This document shows, piece by piece, positions 23,759-31,815 of a DNA stretch of 63,275 bases. Both the position numbers and the translations under genes were made by a program. The DNA is from Verrucomicrobia bacterium UBA6775. GTDB lineage: Bacteria > Verrucomicrobiota > Verrucomicrobiia > Limisphaerales > UBA1096. Below the pieces are notes generated by a model. The model worked only from the letters and a program-made list of their open reading frames with translations. It was not told the DNA's origin and searched no databases. Location of the stretch: assembly GCA_002453165.1 (NCBI GenBank), contig DKGH01000158.1:1-63275 (forward strand), written 5' to 3'. Within the stretch, counting starts at the first letter, position 1, and each line of letters begins with the position of its first letter.

Positions 23759-25117
23759 GTGAAGTTAAATCGGAGACAGACCATCCAGTCGTTGGCCGGG
23801 GGAGGCTTGATCCTGCCCGGCCTGATCTCGGACTTGATGGCGGCCGGGGAAAATCCCCTCGCGCCCAGGCGGCCGCATTTCGAACCCAAGGCCAAGCGGG
23901 TTATTTTCATGTTCATGACTGGCGGCGTGAGCCACATGGACACCTTCGATCCCAAGCCGTACCTCAACCAAAATCACAACAAGAAAACCGGCAAGGGCAA
24001 CCGATTTTACAAGGGAGCCGACTGGGCGTTTCGGCGGCATGGCCAATCCGGCACCGAGGTGAGCGATTTGTTCCCGCATATCGGGGGCATGATGGATGAC
24101 ATCTGCGTCATCCGCTCGATGAAAAACATCAACGGCGACCACTTCGGCGCGACCATTGGCATCCACACCGGTTCGGCCACGTTCAAGCGGCCCAGCATCG
24201 GGTCGTGGGTGAGTTACGGACTGGGTACGGACAATGCGAATCTGCCGTCGTTCATGGTCATCGCCCCTGGGCTGCCGTATGCCGGTGGTCAGGTTTGGGG
24301 ATCGGACTTTCTTCCCGTGCTCCATCAGGGCACCCGGATCATCCCCGGTGCTGAGCCAATCTCGAACATGCATCGCCGTACCGCCATGGCCGAGATGCAG
24401 GAGGCCGAACTTGGCTTGCTCCAGTTTTTCAATCGCCAACACCTTAAAGGGCGCGAAAGCGACCAGCATCTCAGGGCTCGGATCAAGTCGTTCGAGACCG
24501 CATACGGTATGCAGGCCGAGGCGCCAGAGGCGTTTGATCTCACCCGTGAAACTGACGCGACGCACCGTCTTTACGGGCTCAAGCGCGGGGACACGGAGGG
24601 CTTTGGCTGGCAATGCATGGTCGCACGCCGGCTGGCGGAGCGCGGGGTGCGTTTCATCGAGTTGATCGATGGAGACACGCGGATCGATTACAACTGGGAC
24701 ACGCACGCGAACATGTCCAACTACAACAAGCTCGCGCGCAACGTCGACCAGCCGATCGCCGGGCTGCTCAAGGACTTGAAATCGCGCGGCATGCTGGAGG
24801 ACACGCTGGTGGTGTTCGCCACGGAGTTTGGGCGCGGCCCGTACCAACCGGCGCCCGGTGTCACCGGCCGGGGGCATCATGCACGGGCGTTTAGCTGTTG
24901 GCTTGCAGGTGCCCGGGTTAAAGGCGGCATGGTTCACGGCGCCAGCGATGAGGTTGGTTTCGATGTCGCCGAGGATCTCGTCACTGTTCATGATTTTCAG
25001 GCGACCATCCTGCACCTGCTTGGCATTGACCACGAACGGCTCACCTACCGGCATGCCGGACGAAACTTCCGTCTGACCGATGTCCACGGAAATGTTGTCA
25101 GGCCGATTCTCGCCTGA
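23759..25117 (+). CDS. DUF1501 secreted protein
   Basis: A 452-residue DUF1501 protein (PF07394), a family structurally related to alkaline phosphatases and sulfatases and abundant in planctomycetes and verrucomicrobia. The GTG start at 23759 is backed by GGAGG at 23748-23752. The leader LNRRQTIQSLAGGGLILPGL is Tat-like. AKRVIFMFMTGGVSHMDTFD carries the predicted metal-binding MTGG-SH-D cluster. Later pieces include RRLAERGVRFIELIDGDTRI, a WDTHANM segment and LVVFATEFGRGPYQ with the active-site-like TEFGR. The end VHDFQATILHLLGIDHERLT is also typical. Whether these proteins are hydrolases is unproven. It probably shares a transcript with the oxidoreductase 63 bases upstream. Confidence 0.92.
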   Translation: MKLNRRQTIQSLAGGGLILPGLISDLMAAGENPLAPRRPHFEPKAKRVIFMFMTGGVSHMDTFDPKPYLNQNHNKKTGKGNRFYKGADWAFRRHGQSGTEVSDLFPHIGGMMDDICVIRSMKNINGDHFGATIGIHTGSATFKRPSIGSWVSYGLGTDNANLPSFMVIAPGLPYAGGQVWGSDFLPVLHQGTRIIPGAEPISNMHRRTAMAEMQEAELGLLQFFNRQHLKGRESDQHLRARIKSFETAYGMQAEAPEAFDLTRETDATHRLYGLKRGDTEGFGWQCMVARRLAERGVRFIELIDGDTRIDYNWDTHANMSNYNKLARNVDQPIAGLLKDLKSRGMLEDTLVVFATEFGRGPYQPAPGVTGRGHHARAFSCWLAGARVKGGMVHGASDEVGFDVAEDLVTVHDFQATILHLLGIDHERLTYRHAGRNFRLTDVHGNVVRPILA

Positions 25118-25121
25118 CGAC

Positions 25122-25133
25122 CGCTTGGCCAAG
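25122..25133. repeat. Palindrome, 12 of 14 bases
   Basis: CGCTTGGCCAAG lies a few bases after the DUF1501 stop, in the intergenic region upstream of the HU gene. Confidence 0.7.
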
Positions 25134-25190
25134 GGCGATTTCCGATTGCCGAGAAATTGGAAAAAACATCGGTTTTTTTGCTTTTTCTGC

Positions 25191-25219
25191 TTGCGAATGC
25201 GAAAGGTCGCTCGTACAAC
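25191..25219 (+). promoter_or_regulatory. Possible sigma70-type promoter for HU
   Basis: TTGCGA (25191-25196) and TACAAC (25214-25219) are each 4/6 matches to the -35 and -10 consensus with a 17-base spacer, about 60 bases ahead of the HU start. The match is modest. The rest of this 162-base gap holds a T-rich tract and no gene. Confidence 0.25.
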
Positions 25220-25279
25220 CGAATCCCAGTAGTGCAGTGCTACTCTTTGTAAATAACAAAAACCCGTAATATTAATAAC

Positions 25280-25570
25280 ATGGCAGACAAACCGTTGACA
25301 AAATCGCAGATCGCGGCAGCCGTTGCTGAAGCGAACGACCTCACCAAAAAGCAGGCAGCCGACCTTTTGGCTAACCTGGCTGAATTGGCCATCTCGAGCA
25401 CCAAGGCGACTGGTGCATTCACATTCCCCGGCATCGGCAAGTTGAAACTCGTTGATCGCAAGGCCCGCATGGGACGCAACCCCGCCACAGGTGAGACCAT
25501 TCAGATTCCTGCAAAGCGCGTGGTGAAGTTTGCCGTGGCCAAGGCTGCCAAGGACTCAATCGCCAGCTAA
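25280..25570 (+). CDS. HU-family DNA-binding protein
   Basis: A 96-residue histone-like protein of the HU/IHF family (PF00216), a dimeric DNA-bending protein of the nucleoid. The N-terminal helices read PLTKSQIAAAVAEANDLTKK and the core GAFTFPGIGKLKLVDRKARM. The arm GRNPATGETIQIPAKRVVKF contains the conserved RNPxTGE and IPA motifs, including the intercalating proline. The C-terminal helix AKAAKDSIAS is normal. No strong Shine-Dalgarno precedes the ATG. It is monocistronic: a long leader lies upstream and a strong hairpin terminator follows 20 bases after the stop. I cannot tell HU from IHF-like members by sequence alone. Confidence 0.95.
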   Translation: MADKPLTKSQIAAAVAEANDLTKKQAADLLANLAELAISSTKATGAFTFPGIGKLKLVDRKARMGRNPATGETIQIPAKRVVKFAVAKAAKDSIAS

Positions 25571-25590
25571 CCAACCTCTTTTTAAAGGGA

Positions 25591-25621
25591 AAGCGCCCGC
25601 AGTTGCTGGGCGCTTTTTTTT
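25591..25621 (+). terminator. Rho-independent terminator of the HU gene
   Basis: AAGCGCCC and GGGCGCTT form a perfect 8-bp stem (25591-25598 and 25608-25615) with a 9-base loop, followed by a run of T. Confidence 0.92.
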
Positions 25622-25627
25622 GTCCCA

Positions 25628-26641
25628 ATGGGTCACGATCAAAATCAGCTTCGCAAAATCGCCGTTGTCGGTTGTGGCGCGGTGGGCAGCTTTTATGGCT
25701 CGAGGCTGGCGCGGTCGGGGCCGGAGGTTCACTTTCTCTTACGATCAGATTTTGACGCCGTTTCGGCCAGCGGCTTGCGGGTTCAAAGCGCCGATGGCGA
25801 CTACACGTTGCAGCCATCCATCGCCCGTTCTCCTGGTGAAATCGGTGAGTGCGACCTCGTATTAATCGCACTTAAATCAACGGCCAACCATCGTTTTGCT
25901 GAACTACTGCCCCCGCTTGCCGGAAAGCAGACCGCGCTTTTCACCCTGCAAAACGGCCTCGGCAACGAGGCGGAATTGGCCTCACTTTTTCCGGGACGGC
26001 CGGTGTTTGGCGGCATGTGTTTTGTCTGCCTCAATCGCACGGAGCCCGGGGTCATCCATCACATTGCCCACGGCAAGATTGTCATGGGCCGGCACGGCGG
26101 GTCGCCCGACGAATTGACCGAATGTATTGCCGGACTCATTCGTGCCTCGGGGATTCCGGTTGATGTGTCGCCCGATCTCGAGCGTGCACACTGGGAAAAG
26201 CTGATCTGGAATATCCCATTCAACGGACTCGGCGTTGCTGGAGCCGCCGGGCTGGCAGCCGTGCTCGCTGGCGACCTGCCGCCGGGTCAACCGATCGGCC
26301 CGTGCCTTGCGACTGACAGCCTGCTCGACGAGGGCCCGTGGGAGCAACTCATCACCGGGTTGATGGATGAGGTCATCGCTGCGGGCCGGGCGCAGGGCCA
26401 CGATCTCTCCCCCGGCCTTGGCCAATATCAACGTGATCGCACTCGGGTCATGGGTGCCTACCGGGCGTCCACGCTGATTGATTTTGAAAACGCCCGTCCG
26501 CTGGAGCTCGATGCCCTGTTCCGCAAACCGCTTGCCGCAGCCCGGGCCGCCGGTGTGGACACACCACGCTTGGCCAAGCTCTGCACCGTGCTGGAGCAGT
26601 TGGTGGCCGAACAAAAAAACTCGGTCATCAACGGCAACTAG
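25628..26641 (+). CDS. 2-dehydropantoate 2-reductase family protein
   Basis: A 337-residue protein of the ketopantoate reductase family (ApbA/PanE), which makes pantoate for coenzyme A with NADPH. The N terminus RKIAVVGCGAVGSFYGSRLA is a Rossmann fold with GxGxxG, and the pieces LVLIALKSTANH and TLQNGLGNE are characteristic. The C-terminal helical domain contains RAHWEKLIWNIPFNGLGV, matching the conserved K-x-x-x-N region, and RTRVMGAYRASTLIDFENAR, comparable to the family's S-M-x-D-x-x-x-x-R motif, here STLIDFENAR. Many paralogues in this family are not true PanE, so the symbol is withheld. It lies directly after the HU terminator and 20 bases before a sulfatase. A near-palindrome encodes RLAK close to the C terminus. 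Confidence 0.85.
   Translation: MGHDQNQLRKIAVVGCGAVGSFYGSRLARSGPEVHFLLRSDFDAVSASGLRVQSADGDYTLQPSIARSPGEIGECDLVLIALKSTANHRFAELLPPLAGKQTALFTLQNGLGNEAELASLFPGRPVFGGMCFVCLNRTEPGVIHHIAHGKIVMGRHGGSPDELTECIAGLIRASGIPVDVSPDLERAHWEKLIWNIPFNGLGVAGAAGLAAVLAGDLPPGQPIGPCLATDSLLDEGPWEQLITGLMDEVIAAGRAQGHDLSPGLGQYQRDRTRVMGAYRASTLIDFENARPLELDALFRKPLAAARAAGVDTPRLAKLCTVLEQLVAEQKNSVINGN
26567..26579. repeat. Near-perfect palindrome
   Basis: CGCTTGGCCAAGC encodes RLAK in the last helix of the ketopantoate-reductase-like protein. Confidence 0.7.
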
Positions 26642-26661
26642 TCCACACTCCCCGGACTGGA

Positions 26662-28173
26662 ATGCGACACCTTTTAATTCTCCTGACGGCCCTCGCCGGT
26701 TTTGCCTCGGCTCCGCTTGGCCAAGCGGACACGCGACCGAACATCGTGTTCATGATCGCCGATGACCTGGCGTGGGACGACCTTGGCTGCTCCGGCAATC
26801 CCAACGTCCGGACGCCGCATCTCGATCGCTTGGCCAAGGGCGGGATGCAGTTCACCAACGCCTTCCTCACCATCAGCTCATGCAGCCCGAGCCGTGCGAG
26901 CATCATCACCGGCACCTATCCTCACCAGACCGATGCCGAACAGTTGCACTGGCCGCTGCCGGCGGATCGACTGACATTCGTTGAACTGCTCAAGGCCTCC
27001 GGCTACTGGACGGCCGCCGCCGGCAAGTGGCACCTCGGCAACGCAGTGAAGGATCGTTTTGACGAGGTGCGCGAGGCCGACGTGTCCGGTTTTCAACTGC
27101 CAACTGGGGAGGCGGCCAAGGAGGGGAAAATCATCCAAAAAGTGATCGGCGACGCCCGCAGTGGCTGCGACCAATGGGTGCCGGTGCTGAAGGCACGTCC
27201 CGAAGACAAGCCGTTTTTCCTCTGGCTCGCCGCGCTGGACCCGCACCGCGACTACGACGAAGGCATTCTGGAAAAATCACACAAGCCGGAGGACGTCCGA
27301 TTGCCGCCGTACGTGGCGGACACGCCGAAAAGCCGCAAGGACTATGCGCTGTATTACGACGAGATCACGCGGCTCGACCGGTTCGTTGGCGAAGTGATGG
27401 CAGAGCTGAAAAAACAGGGCGTGGCCGAAAACACGTTCGTGCTGTTTATCAGCGACAACGGCCGGCCTTTTCCCCGCGATAAAACGACGCTGTACGATAG
27501 TGGCATCCGGACTCCGTTCATCGTGAACTGGCCGGGCCGCATCCAGCCGGGCCGAAGGAGCGACAGCCTTGTGAGCTCCGTTGACATCGGGTCGGCATTC
27601 CTGGAGCTGGCCGGTCTGTCCACGCCGACGGTTTTTGAGGGGCGCAGTTTTCTGCCGCTGTTGCGTAATCCGAAACTGACCCTGCACGATTTTGTGTTCG
27701 CCGAGCGCAACTGGCACGACTACGAGGATCGGGTGCGGGCGGTTCGCAACAAGCGCTTCAAATACATCCGCAACTTTTATGACGATCTCCCCAACACACC
27801 ACCGGCCGATGTTGTCCGGTCGATCGCCTATCGGGAGATGATCCGACTGCGCGACGAGGGCCAGCTCGCCGAGGCACAGAAAAACACCTTCGTCCAGCCG
27901 AGAGCCAAGGAGGAGTTGTACGACATCAAAAACGATCCGTACGAACTGCGAAACCTCGCGGCCGACTCCGGGCAGGCCAAGCGGCTGAAGCGGTTCCGCC
28001 GTGCCCTGGCCAAGTGGCAGGAGGAGACGAACGACACCGAGCCGCCATTCCGGACGCTTGATGAATTTGGTCGCGAGGACGGCCAGGCGTTGCCGGTCCG
28101 GGAACGCCCGCGTCCGGACAAGGTTGAGATGACCAGACGTCTCCGCGAACATTACCGCAAAGAAGCCAAGTAG
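26662..28173 (+). CDS. Type I sulfatase (secreted)
   Basis: A 503-residue sulfatase. The signal peptide LLILLTALAGFASAPLGQA ends in the palindrome-encoded LGQA and the mature enzyme starts TRPNIVFMIADDLAWDD, giving the metal-binding Asp pair. SSCSPSRASIITGTY has the C-x-P-S-R formylglycine cysteine at Cys74. AAGKWHLGN and LFISDNGRPFPRDKTTLYDS add the expected Lys, His, Asp and Asn ligands. The C-terminal subdomain is long, with an ELYDIKNDPYELRNLA segment typical of the family. The closest neighbours are another sulfatase (28253) and the reductase upstream. It belongs to a different subgroup from the sulfatases at 11320 and 28253, which share the FGKWHLGHH/YGKWHLGHH pattern. The substrate is unknown. 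Confidence 0.93.
   Translation: MRHLLILLTALAGFASAPLGQADTRPNIVFMIADDLAWDDLGCSGNPNVRTPHLDRLAKGGMQFTNAFLTISSCSPSRASIITGTYPHQTDAEQLHWPLPADRLTFVELLKASGYWTAAAGKWHLGNAVKDRFDEVREADVSGFQLPTGEAAKEGKIIQKVIGDARSGCDQWVPVLKARPEDKPFFLWLAALDPHRDYDEGILEKSHKPEDVRLPPYVADTPKSRKDYALYYDEITRLDRFVGEVMAELKKQGVAENTFVLFISDNGRPFPRDKTTLYDSGIRTPFIVNWPGRIQPGRRSDSLVSSVDIGSAFLELAGLSTPTVFEGRSFLPLLRNPKLTLHDFVFAERNWHDYEDRVRAVRNKRFKYIRNFYDDLPNTPPADVVRSIAYREMIRLRDEGQLAEAQKNTFVQPRAKEELYDIKNDPYELRNLAADSGQAKRLKRFRRALAKWQEETNDTEPPFRTLDEFGREDGQALPVRERPRPDKVEMTRRLREHYRKEAK
26714..26727. repeat. Iterated palindrome, perfect (16-bp extended)
   Basis: The symmetry extends to 16 bp (CCGC...GCGG, 26713-26728). It encodes PLGQA at the predicted signal peptidase site of the sulfatase. 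A 12-base partial copy is at 26827-26838 (RLAK). Confidence 0.95.
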
Positions 28174-28179
28174 CCTTGA

Positions 28180-28224
28180 GCTTGGCCAAGCGCTTGGCCA
28201 AACGGAAATCGGCTGGCCAAGCGG
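28180..28224. repeat. Intergenic palindrome cluster between two sulfatases
   Basis: Two units in 12-bp register (28180-28192 and 28191-28204, the second with one mismatch) are followed by a third degenerate unit (28211-28224). They fill most of the 79-base gap between the two sulfatase genes. Confidence 0.9.
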
Positions 28225-28252
28225 GGTGTTTTGCGGAAGGCTCTCCGCACTT

Positions 28253-29710
28253 ATGAACTCACGAACTCGGACATTCGCGCTGGGCTGCCTAATGGCTGCC
28301 CTGGCTGTTGGCCATGCCCCGCAGGCGGTCGCTGCAAAAAAGAAATCCCCCAACGTGGTCGTCATCTTCATGGACGACATGGCCTACGCGGACATCGGGC
28401 CGTTCGGTGCCAAGGCCTATCCAACGCCGCACCTCGATCGTATGGCCAAGGAGGGGCGCAAATTCACCGACTTTTACGTAACGCAGGCGGTGTGCAGTGC
28501 CTCGCGAGCGGGGTTGTTGACCGGCTGTTACAACGTGCGCGTCGGAATTTTCGGGGCGCTTGGTCCGAAGTCCAACAACGGCCTGCACGCCAATGAGGTG
28601 ACGCTGGCCGAGCTTTGCAAGCAAAAGGGGTACGCCACCGCGATCTACGGCAAATGGCACCTTGGCCACCACAAACAATTCCTGCCGATGCAGCACGGGT
28701 TCGACGATTACTTTGGGCTGCCGTACTCGAACGACATGTGGCCGTACCATCCGGGCGTGCTGCACCTGCCGATGAAGGAACGACTCAAGCGCTGGCCGCA
28801 CCTGCCTTTGATCGACAAGAACGAGATCATCAACACACAGGTCTCCGGCAAGGATCAGGAACTGCTCACGACGCAGTACACGGAACGCGCAGTGGAGTTC
28901 ATCGAGAAGAACAGGGACAATCCGTTTTTTCTCTACGTGCCGCATTCGATGGTTCATGTGCCGCTGTTTGTCTCGGATAAGTTCAAGGGCAAAAGCGGCG
29001 CCGGTCTGTTTGGTGACGTGATGATGGAGGTGGACTGGAGCGTCGGGCAGATACTCGAGACACTCCGCAAGCACAAGCTCGACAAGGACACGCTGGTCGT
29101 CTTCACCTCAGACAACGGCCCATGGCTCAGCTACGGCGATCATGCCGGTTCCTCCGGTCCGTTGCGCGAGGGCAAGGGCACGATGTTCGACGGAGGCTGC
29201 CGCGAAAGCACGCTCATGTGGTGGCCCGGCACCGTCCCGGCTGGGAGCGTCTGCAGCACCCCGGCGATGACCATCGACATTCTGCCGACGGTGGCCGAGT
29301 TGATCGGGGCCAAGCTGCCCGCTCACAAGATCGACGGCAAAAGCATCGTCAACCTCGTCACTGGCAAAAACGACAAGAGCCCGCAGGAGGCGTACTATTT
29401 TTATTACGGCCAGCAGTTGCAGGCGATCCGCATGGGCAAGTGGAAGCTCCACTTCCCGCACGGCTACCGCACGATGGCCGGGCGGCCGGGCGGCACTGGT
29501 GGCATCCCGACCAAGTACAGCCAGGCCAAGATTGGTCTTTCGCTGTTCAATCTCGAGGAAGACATCGGTGAGTCGACCGACGTGAAGGCCAAGCACCCGA
29601 AGGTGGTCGCCAAAATGCAGGCGCTTGGCCAAGCGATGCGGAAGGAACTGGGTGATCAGGGCAAAAAAGGCAGCGGCCAGCGCGAGGCAGGCCGCTTGGC
29701 CAAGCGATAA
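28253..29710 (+). CDS. Type I sulfatase (secreted)
   Basis: A 485-residue sulfatase. The ATG at 28253 gives the leader RTFALGCLMAALAVGHAPQA; a GTG at 28226 is possible but adds a non-leader tail. SPNVVVIFMDDMAYADIGPF starts the catalytic fold. VCSASRAGLLTGCY has Cys81 in a C-S-A-S-R motif, where Ala replaces the usual Pro, a variant seen in other sulfatases. YGKWHLGHHK and FTSDNGPWLSYGDHAG match the sulfatase at 11320, so the two are paralogues of one subfamily. The C terminus is altered by two palindromes: LGQA near residue 459 and GRLAKR as the last six residues before the stop. A PAP2-like gene starts 6 bases later. Confidence 0.93.
   Translation: MNSRTRTFALGCLMAALAVGHAPQAVAAKKKSPNVVVIFMDDMAYADIGPFGAKAYPTPHLDRMAKEGRKFTDFYVTQAVCSASRAGLLTGCYNVRVGIFGALGPKSNNGLHANEVTLAELCKQKGYATAIYGKWHLGHHKQFLPMQHGFDDYFGLPYSNDMWPYHPGVLHLPMKERLKRWPHLPLIDKNEIINTQVSGKDQELLTTQYTERAVEFIEKNRDNPFFLYVPHSMVHVPLFVSDKFKGKSGAGLFGDVMMEVDWSVGQILETLRKHKLDKDTLVVFTSDNGPWLSYGDHAGSSGPLREGKGTMFDGGCRESTLMWWPGTVPAGSVCSTPAMTIDILPTVAELIGAKLPAHKIDGKSIVNLVTGKNDKSPQEAYYFYYGQQLQAIRMGKWKLHFPHGYRTMAGRPGGTGGIPTKYSQAKIGLSLFNLEEDIGESTDVKAKHPKVVAKMQALGQAMRKELGDQGKKGSGQREAGRLAKR
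29622..29635. repeat. Iterated palindrome, perfect
   Basis: It encodes LGQA in the C-terminal helix (KMQALGQAMRKELG) of the sulfatase. Confidence 0.95.
29693..29706. repeat. Iterated palindrome, perfect, at a C terminus
   Basis: It encodes LAKR, the last residues of the sulfatase. The TAA stop follows immediately. Confidence 0.95.
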
Positions 29711-29716
29711 TCGCCC

Positions 29717-30562
29717 GTGAGCGATCCCGCCCCGATCCCGTTCGGAGCCCGGTTTTGGCGGCTCTGGAAACCTCTCTGGAAACACCGCGAAGCGGTGAAC
29801 GGATTGCTCTATCCGTTCCTGCTGATGTTCACGGTGCTGGTGCTCATAAGCCCGTACATGGTGTTCAACCGGATGGCGGCCTGGGCGGATCACACGCCGC
29901 TCAGCGCGGAGACGGTGGCCCAGCGGGACACGCTGAAAGTCTCGCAACAGGACGAGCGCACGGCGTGGGATCCCAAGTCACTCTTCAAGGACAGCGAAGG
30001 CCGGTATCTCGACTACAAAATCCCGGTGGTCGACTGGTCGATCTGGTTTTACCTGTCGCTCTTCGCCTATTACCTCGGGTTTTATGCGGCGCGAAAAAAT
30101 GACCGAGGCCGGGCGGAGTCGTTGGTGATGGCGCAGGGCTGGGTGATCTCCAGTTGGATCGCCTTTCCGTTCTTTTTCTTTTTACCGGCGGACATCGACC
30201 TACGATGGCAGTTGAACCTCGAGCAGATGACGCCGCTTTACCAGTTCCTGTTCAAGGCGTTCCATGCGCTGGACAAGCCGTTCAATGCCTGGCCGTGTCT
30301 GCACATAGCCCAGAGTTTCATCATTGCCACCGGCGTGGCGCGGTGGTGGATGCAGCGTAAATGGACGTTGGCCGTGTGGCTGCTCTGGCCGGCTTGGGCT
30401 GGACTTTGGGTGAGCGTGCTCACCACCAAGCAGCATTTCATCTGGGACACCATCATCGGTACGCTGCTGGGCGTGGGGGTCTGGTTTTTCGTCATGCGGC
30501 CCGGTTTTTGGCATCTCGATGCCACACCGGATGAGGCGATTCCAGTGAGGCAATTAGGCTAA
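29717..30562 (+). CDS. PAP2-superfamily integral membrane protein
   Basis: A 281-residue membrane protein with about six hydrophobic segments (for example LLYPFLLMFTVLVLISPYMV and WIAFPFFFFLPADIDL). The C-terminal half has WPCLHIAQSFIIATG and SVLTTKQHFIWDTIIGTLLG. These correspond to the second and third motifs of PAP2-type phosphatases and inositolphosphotransferase-like enzymes, with the catalytic His in each (PxLH and KQH-x3-D). A phospholipid- or polyprenyl-phosphate phosphatase, or a lipid headgroup transferase, is the likely role. The extra loop between the first two membrane segments has no recognisable domain. It follows the sulfatase stop by 6 bases, at the end of the plus-strand block. 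The GTG start is supported only by spacing. Confidence 0.75.
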   Translation: MSDPAPIPFGARFWRLWKPLWKHREAVNGLLYPFLLMFTVLVLISPYMVFNRMAAWADHTPLSAETVAQRDTLKVSQQDERTAWDPKSLFKDSEGRYLDYKIPVVDWSIWFYLSLFAYYLGFYAARKNDRGRAESLVMAQGWVISSWIAFPFFFFLPADIDLRWQLNLEQMTPLYQFLFKAFHALDKPFNAWPCLHIAQSFIIATGVARWWMQRKWTLAVWLLWPAWAGLWVSVLTTKQHFIWDTIIGTLLGVGVWFFVMRPGFWHLDATPDEAIPVRQLG

Positions 30563-30612
30563 AAAAAGCGGCCGCCGGCAAGGGGATGGGTGTGGAGGTT
30601 GCCGACGACCTA

Positions 30613-30651
30613 CGACCTGTAGCTGGGATGGGAGGGGGACGCCACAGGTCG
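30613..30651. other. Inverted repeat in convergent intergenic region
   Basis: CGACCTGT (30613-30620) and ACAGGTCG (30644-30651) are perfect 8-bp arms around a 23-base G-rich loop, between the convergent PAP2-like gene and purQ. It may act as a bidirectional transcript end. No gene is visible in this 176-base gap. Confidence 0.4.
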
Positions 30652-30738
30652 CTGAGCGCCAAAAGTAACCCGATTTTAAATGAAAGCAACCCCTGAAATT
30701 TAAAATGAATCGAGGTTTTATGATCAAAAAATAACCAA

Positions 30739-31464
30739 TTACACGGCTGGTTCCGGCTCGGTTGTGACCGGTTTTCCCTCAAAATGGCCCAACATTCCCT
30801 CGAAAATCCTCAGGCCATCGTCCTCGTCGAGGATGCTTTCGCTGGCCCGTTCCGGGTGGGGCATCATGCCGCAGACGTTTCGGGCCTCGTTGCAAATCCC
30901 GGCGATGTTGAGCAGGGACCCGTTGGGGTTGGCTTCCTCCGTTGGCTCTCCGTCAGCCGTCACGTACTGGAATAGAATTTGGTTGTTGGACTGGAGCCTG
31001 GCCAGTGACTCGTCGTTCGCGAAGTAGCAGCCTTCCCCGTGGGCGATGGGCACGCGGATCACGCTGCCGGGCTCGATCTCCCGCGTGAAGGGGGAATCTT
31101 GAGTGGGGACTTTCAAGTAAACCTGCTCGCAACGAAACTGCAGTGAGCGGTTGCGAACAAGCGCACCCGGCAGCAGACCGGTTTCGCAGAGGATCTGGAA
31201 GCCGTTGCAAATTCCGATGACCAGCCCGCCATCGTTGGCAAATCGCTTCACGGCGTTCATGACCGGGCTAAACTGGGCGATGGATCCGGTGCGGAGGTAG
31301 TCGCCGTAGCTGAATCCCCCGGGTACGACCACGGCATCGGTGTTCCCGAGTGACTCCTCCTTGTGCCAGAGATAGTCGGCCTGTTGCCCGAGCACATTGC
31401 CCAGCACGTGGACGCAGTCCTGATCGCAGTTGGAGCCGGGAAACTGAAGTACGGCGAAGCGCAT
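30739..31464 (-). CDS. purQ: Phosphoribosylformylglycinamidine synthase subunit PurQ
   Basis: A 241-residue class I glutamine amidotransferase subunit. It supplies ammonia to PurL in the fourth step of purine synthesis. The N terminus RFAVLQFPGSNCDQDC is the family signature and VVVPGGFSYGDYLRTG follows. GICNGFQILCETG carries the nucleophile Cys86, and MMPHPERASE supplies His203 and Glu205 of the triad. Length matches small PurQ proteins (about 225-240), which work with PurS. It starts 4 bases after the purS stop, so the two are one transcriptional unit. A purL gene is not present here and must lie elsewhere. Confidence 0.96.
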   Translation of the reverse strand: MRFAVLQFPGSNCDQDCVHVLGNVLGQQADYLWHKEESLGNTDAVVVPGGFSYGDYLRTGSIAQFSPVMNAVKRFANDGGLVIGICNGFQILCETGLLPGALVRNRSLQFRCEQVYLKVPTQDSPFTREIEPGSVIRVPIAHGEGCYFANDESLARLQSNNQILFQYVTADGEPTEEANPNGSLLNIAGICNEARNVCGMMPHPERASESILDEDDGLRIFEGMLGHFEGKPVTTEPEPAV

Positions 31465-31468
31465 CGGG

Positions 31469-31708
31469 TTACTCGATGGTGAAGTGGTAATCCTCGATCA
31501 CCGGGTTGCTCAGCAGCTTGTGGCAGGCCTCATCGATCTTCGGCCGCCACGCCTCGGTGTCGTCGCCTTCAAGCTCGATCTCGAGATATTTGCCGACGTG
31601 AACATCGTTCACGCCTTCGTAGCCCATGTGCTCCAGCGCGGTCTGCACCGTTTTTCCCTGTGGATCGAGCACTGCCTTTTTTGGGGTGATGACAATCTTG
31701 GCTTTCAT
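31469..31708 (-). CDS. purS: Phosphoribosylformylglycinamidine synthase subunit PurS
   Basis: A 79-residue protein that bridges PurQ and PurL in the three-part FGAM synthase found in bacteria with small PurL. The sequence KAKIVITPKKAVLDPQGKTV, then ALEHMGYEGVNDVHVGKY, is the PurS fold with its conserved DPQG and V-G-K-Y pieces. The ATG at 31708 gives the usual length; the frame stays open further upstream but would only translate the intergenic palindrome region. It precedes purQ by 4 bases. There is no other biosynthetic gene upstream; the next gene on the strand is the ABC permease. Confidence 0.95.
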   Translation of the reverse strand: MKAKIVITPKKAVLDPQGKTVQTALEHMGYEGVNDVHVGKYLEIELEGDDTEAWRPKIDEACHKLLSNPVIEDYHFTIE

Positions 31709-31789
31709 TCCCGTGCGCGCGCCGTGCGCGGCGCGGAGGGCATTGTCAGGCCAAGCGCGATGACGAACCAGTTTATTTTGTTCACAGCC

Positions 31790-31810
31790 GGCCAAGCGCT
31801 TGGCCAAGCG
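31790..31810. repeat. Intergenic palindrome with half-unit
   Basis: A half-unit GGCCAAG is followed by a perfect 14-mer (31797-31810) in the gap between the ABC permease stop and purS. Confidence 0.95.
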
Positions 31811-31815
31811 GCGGG

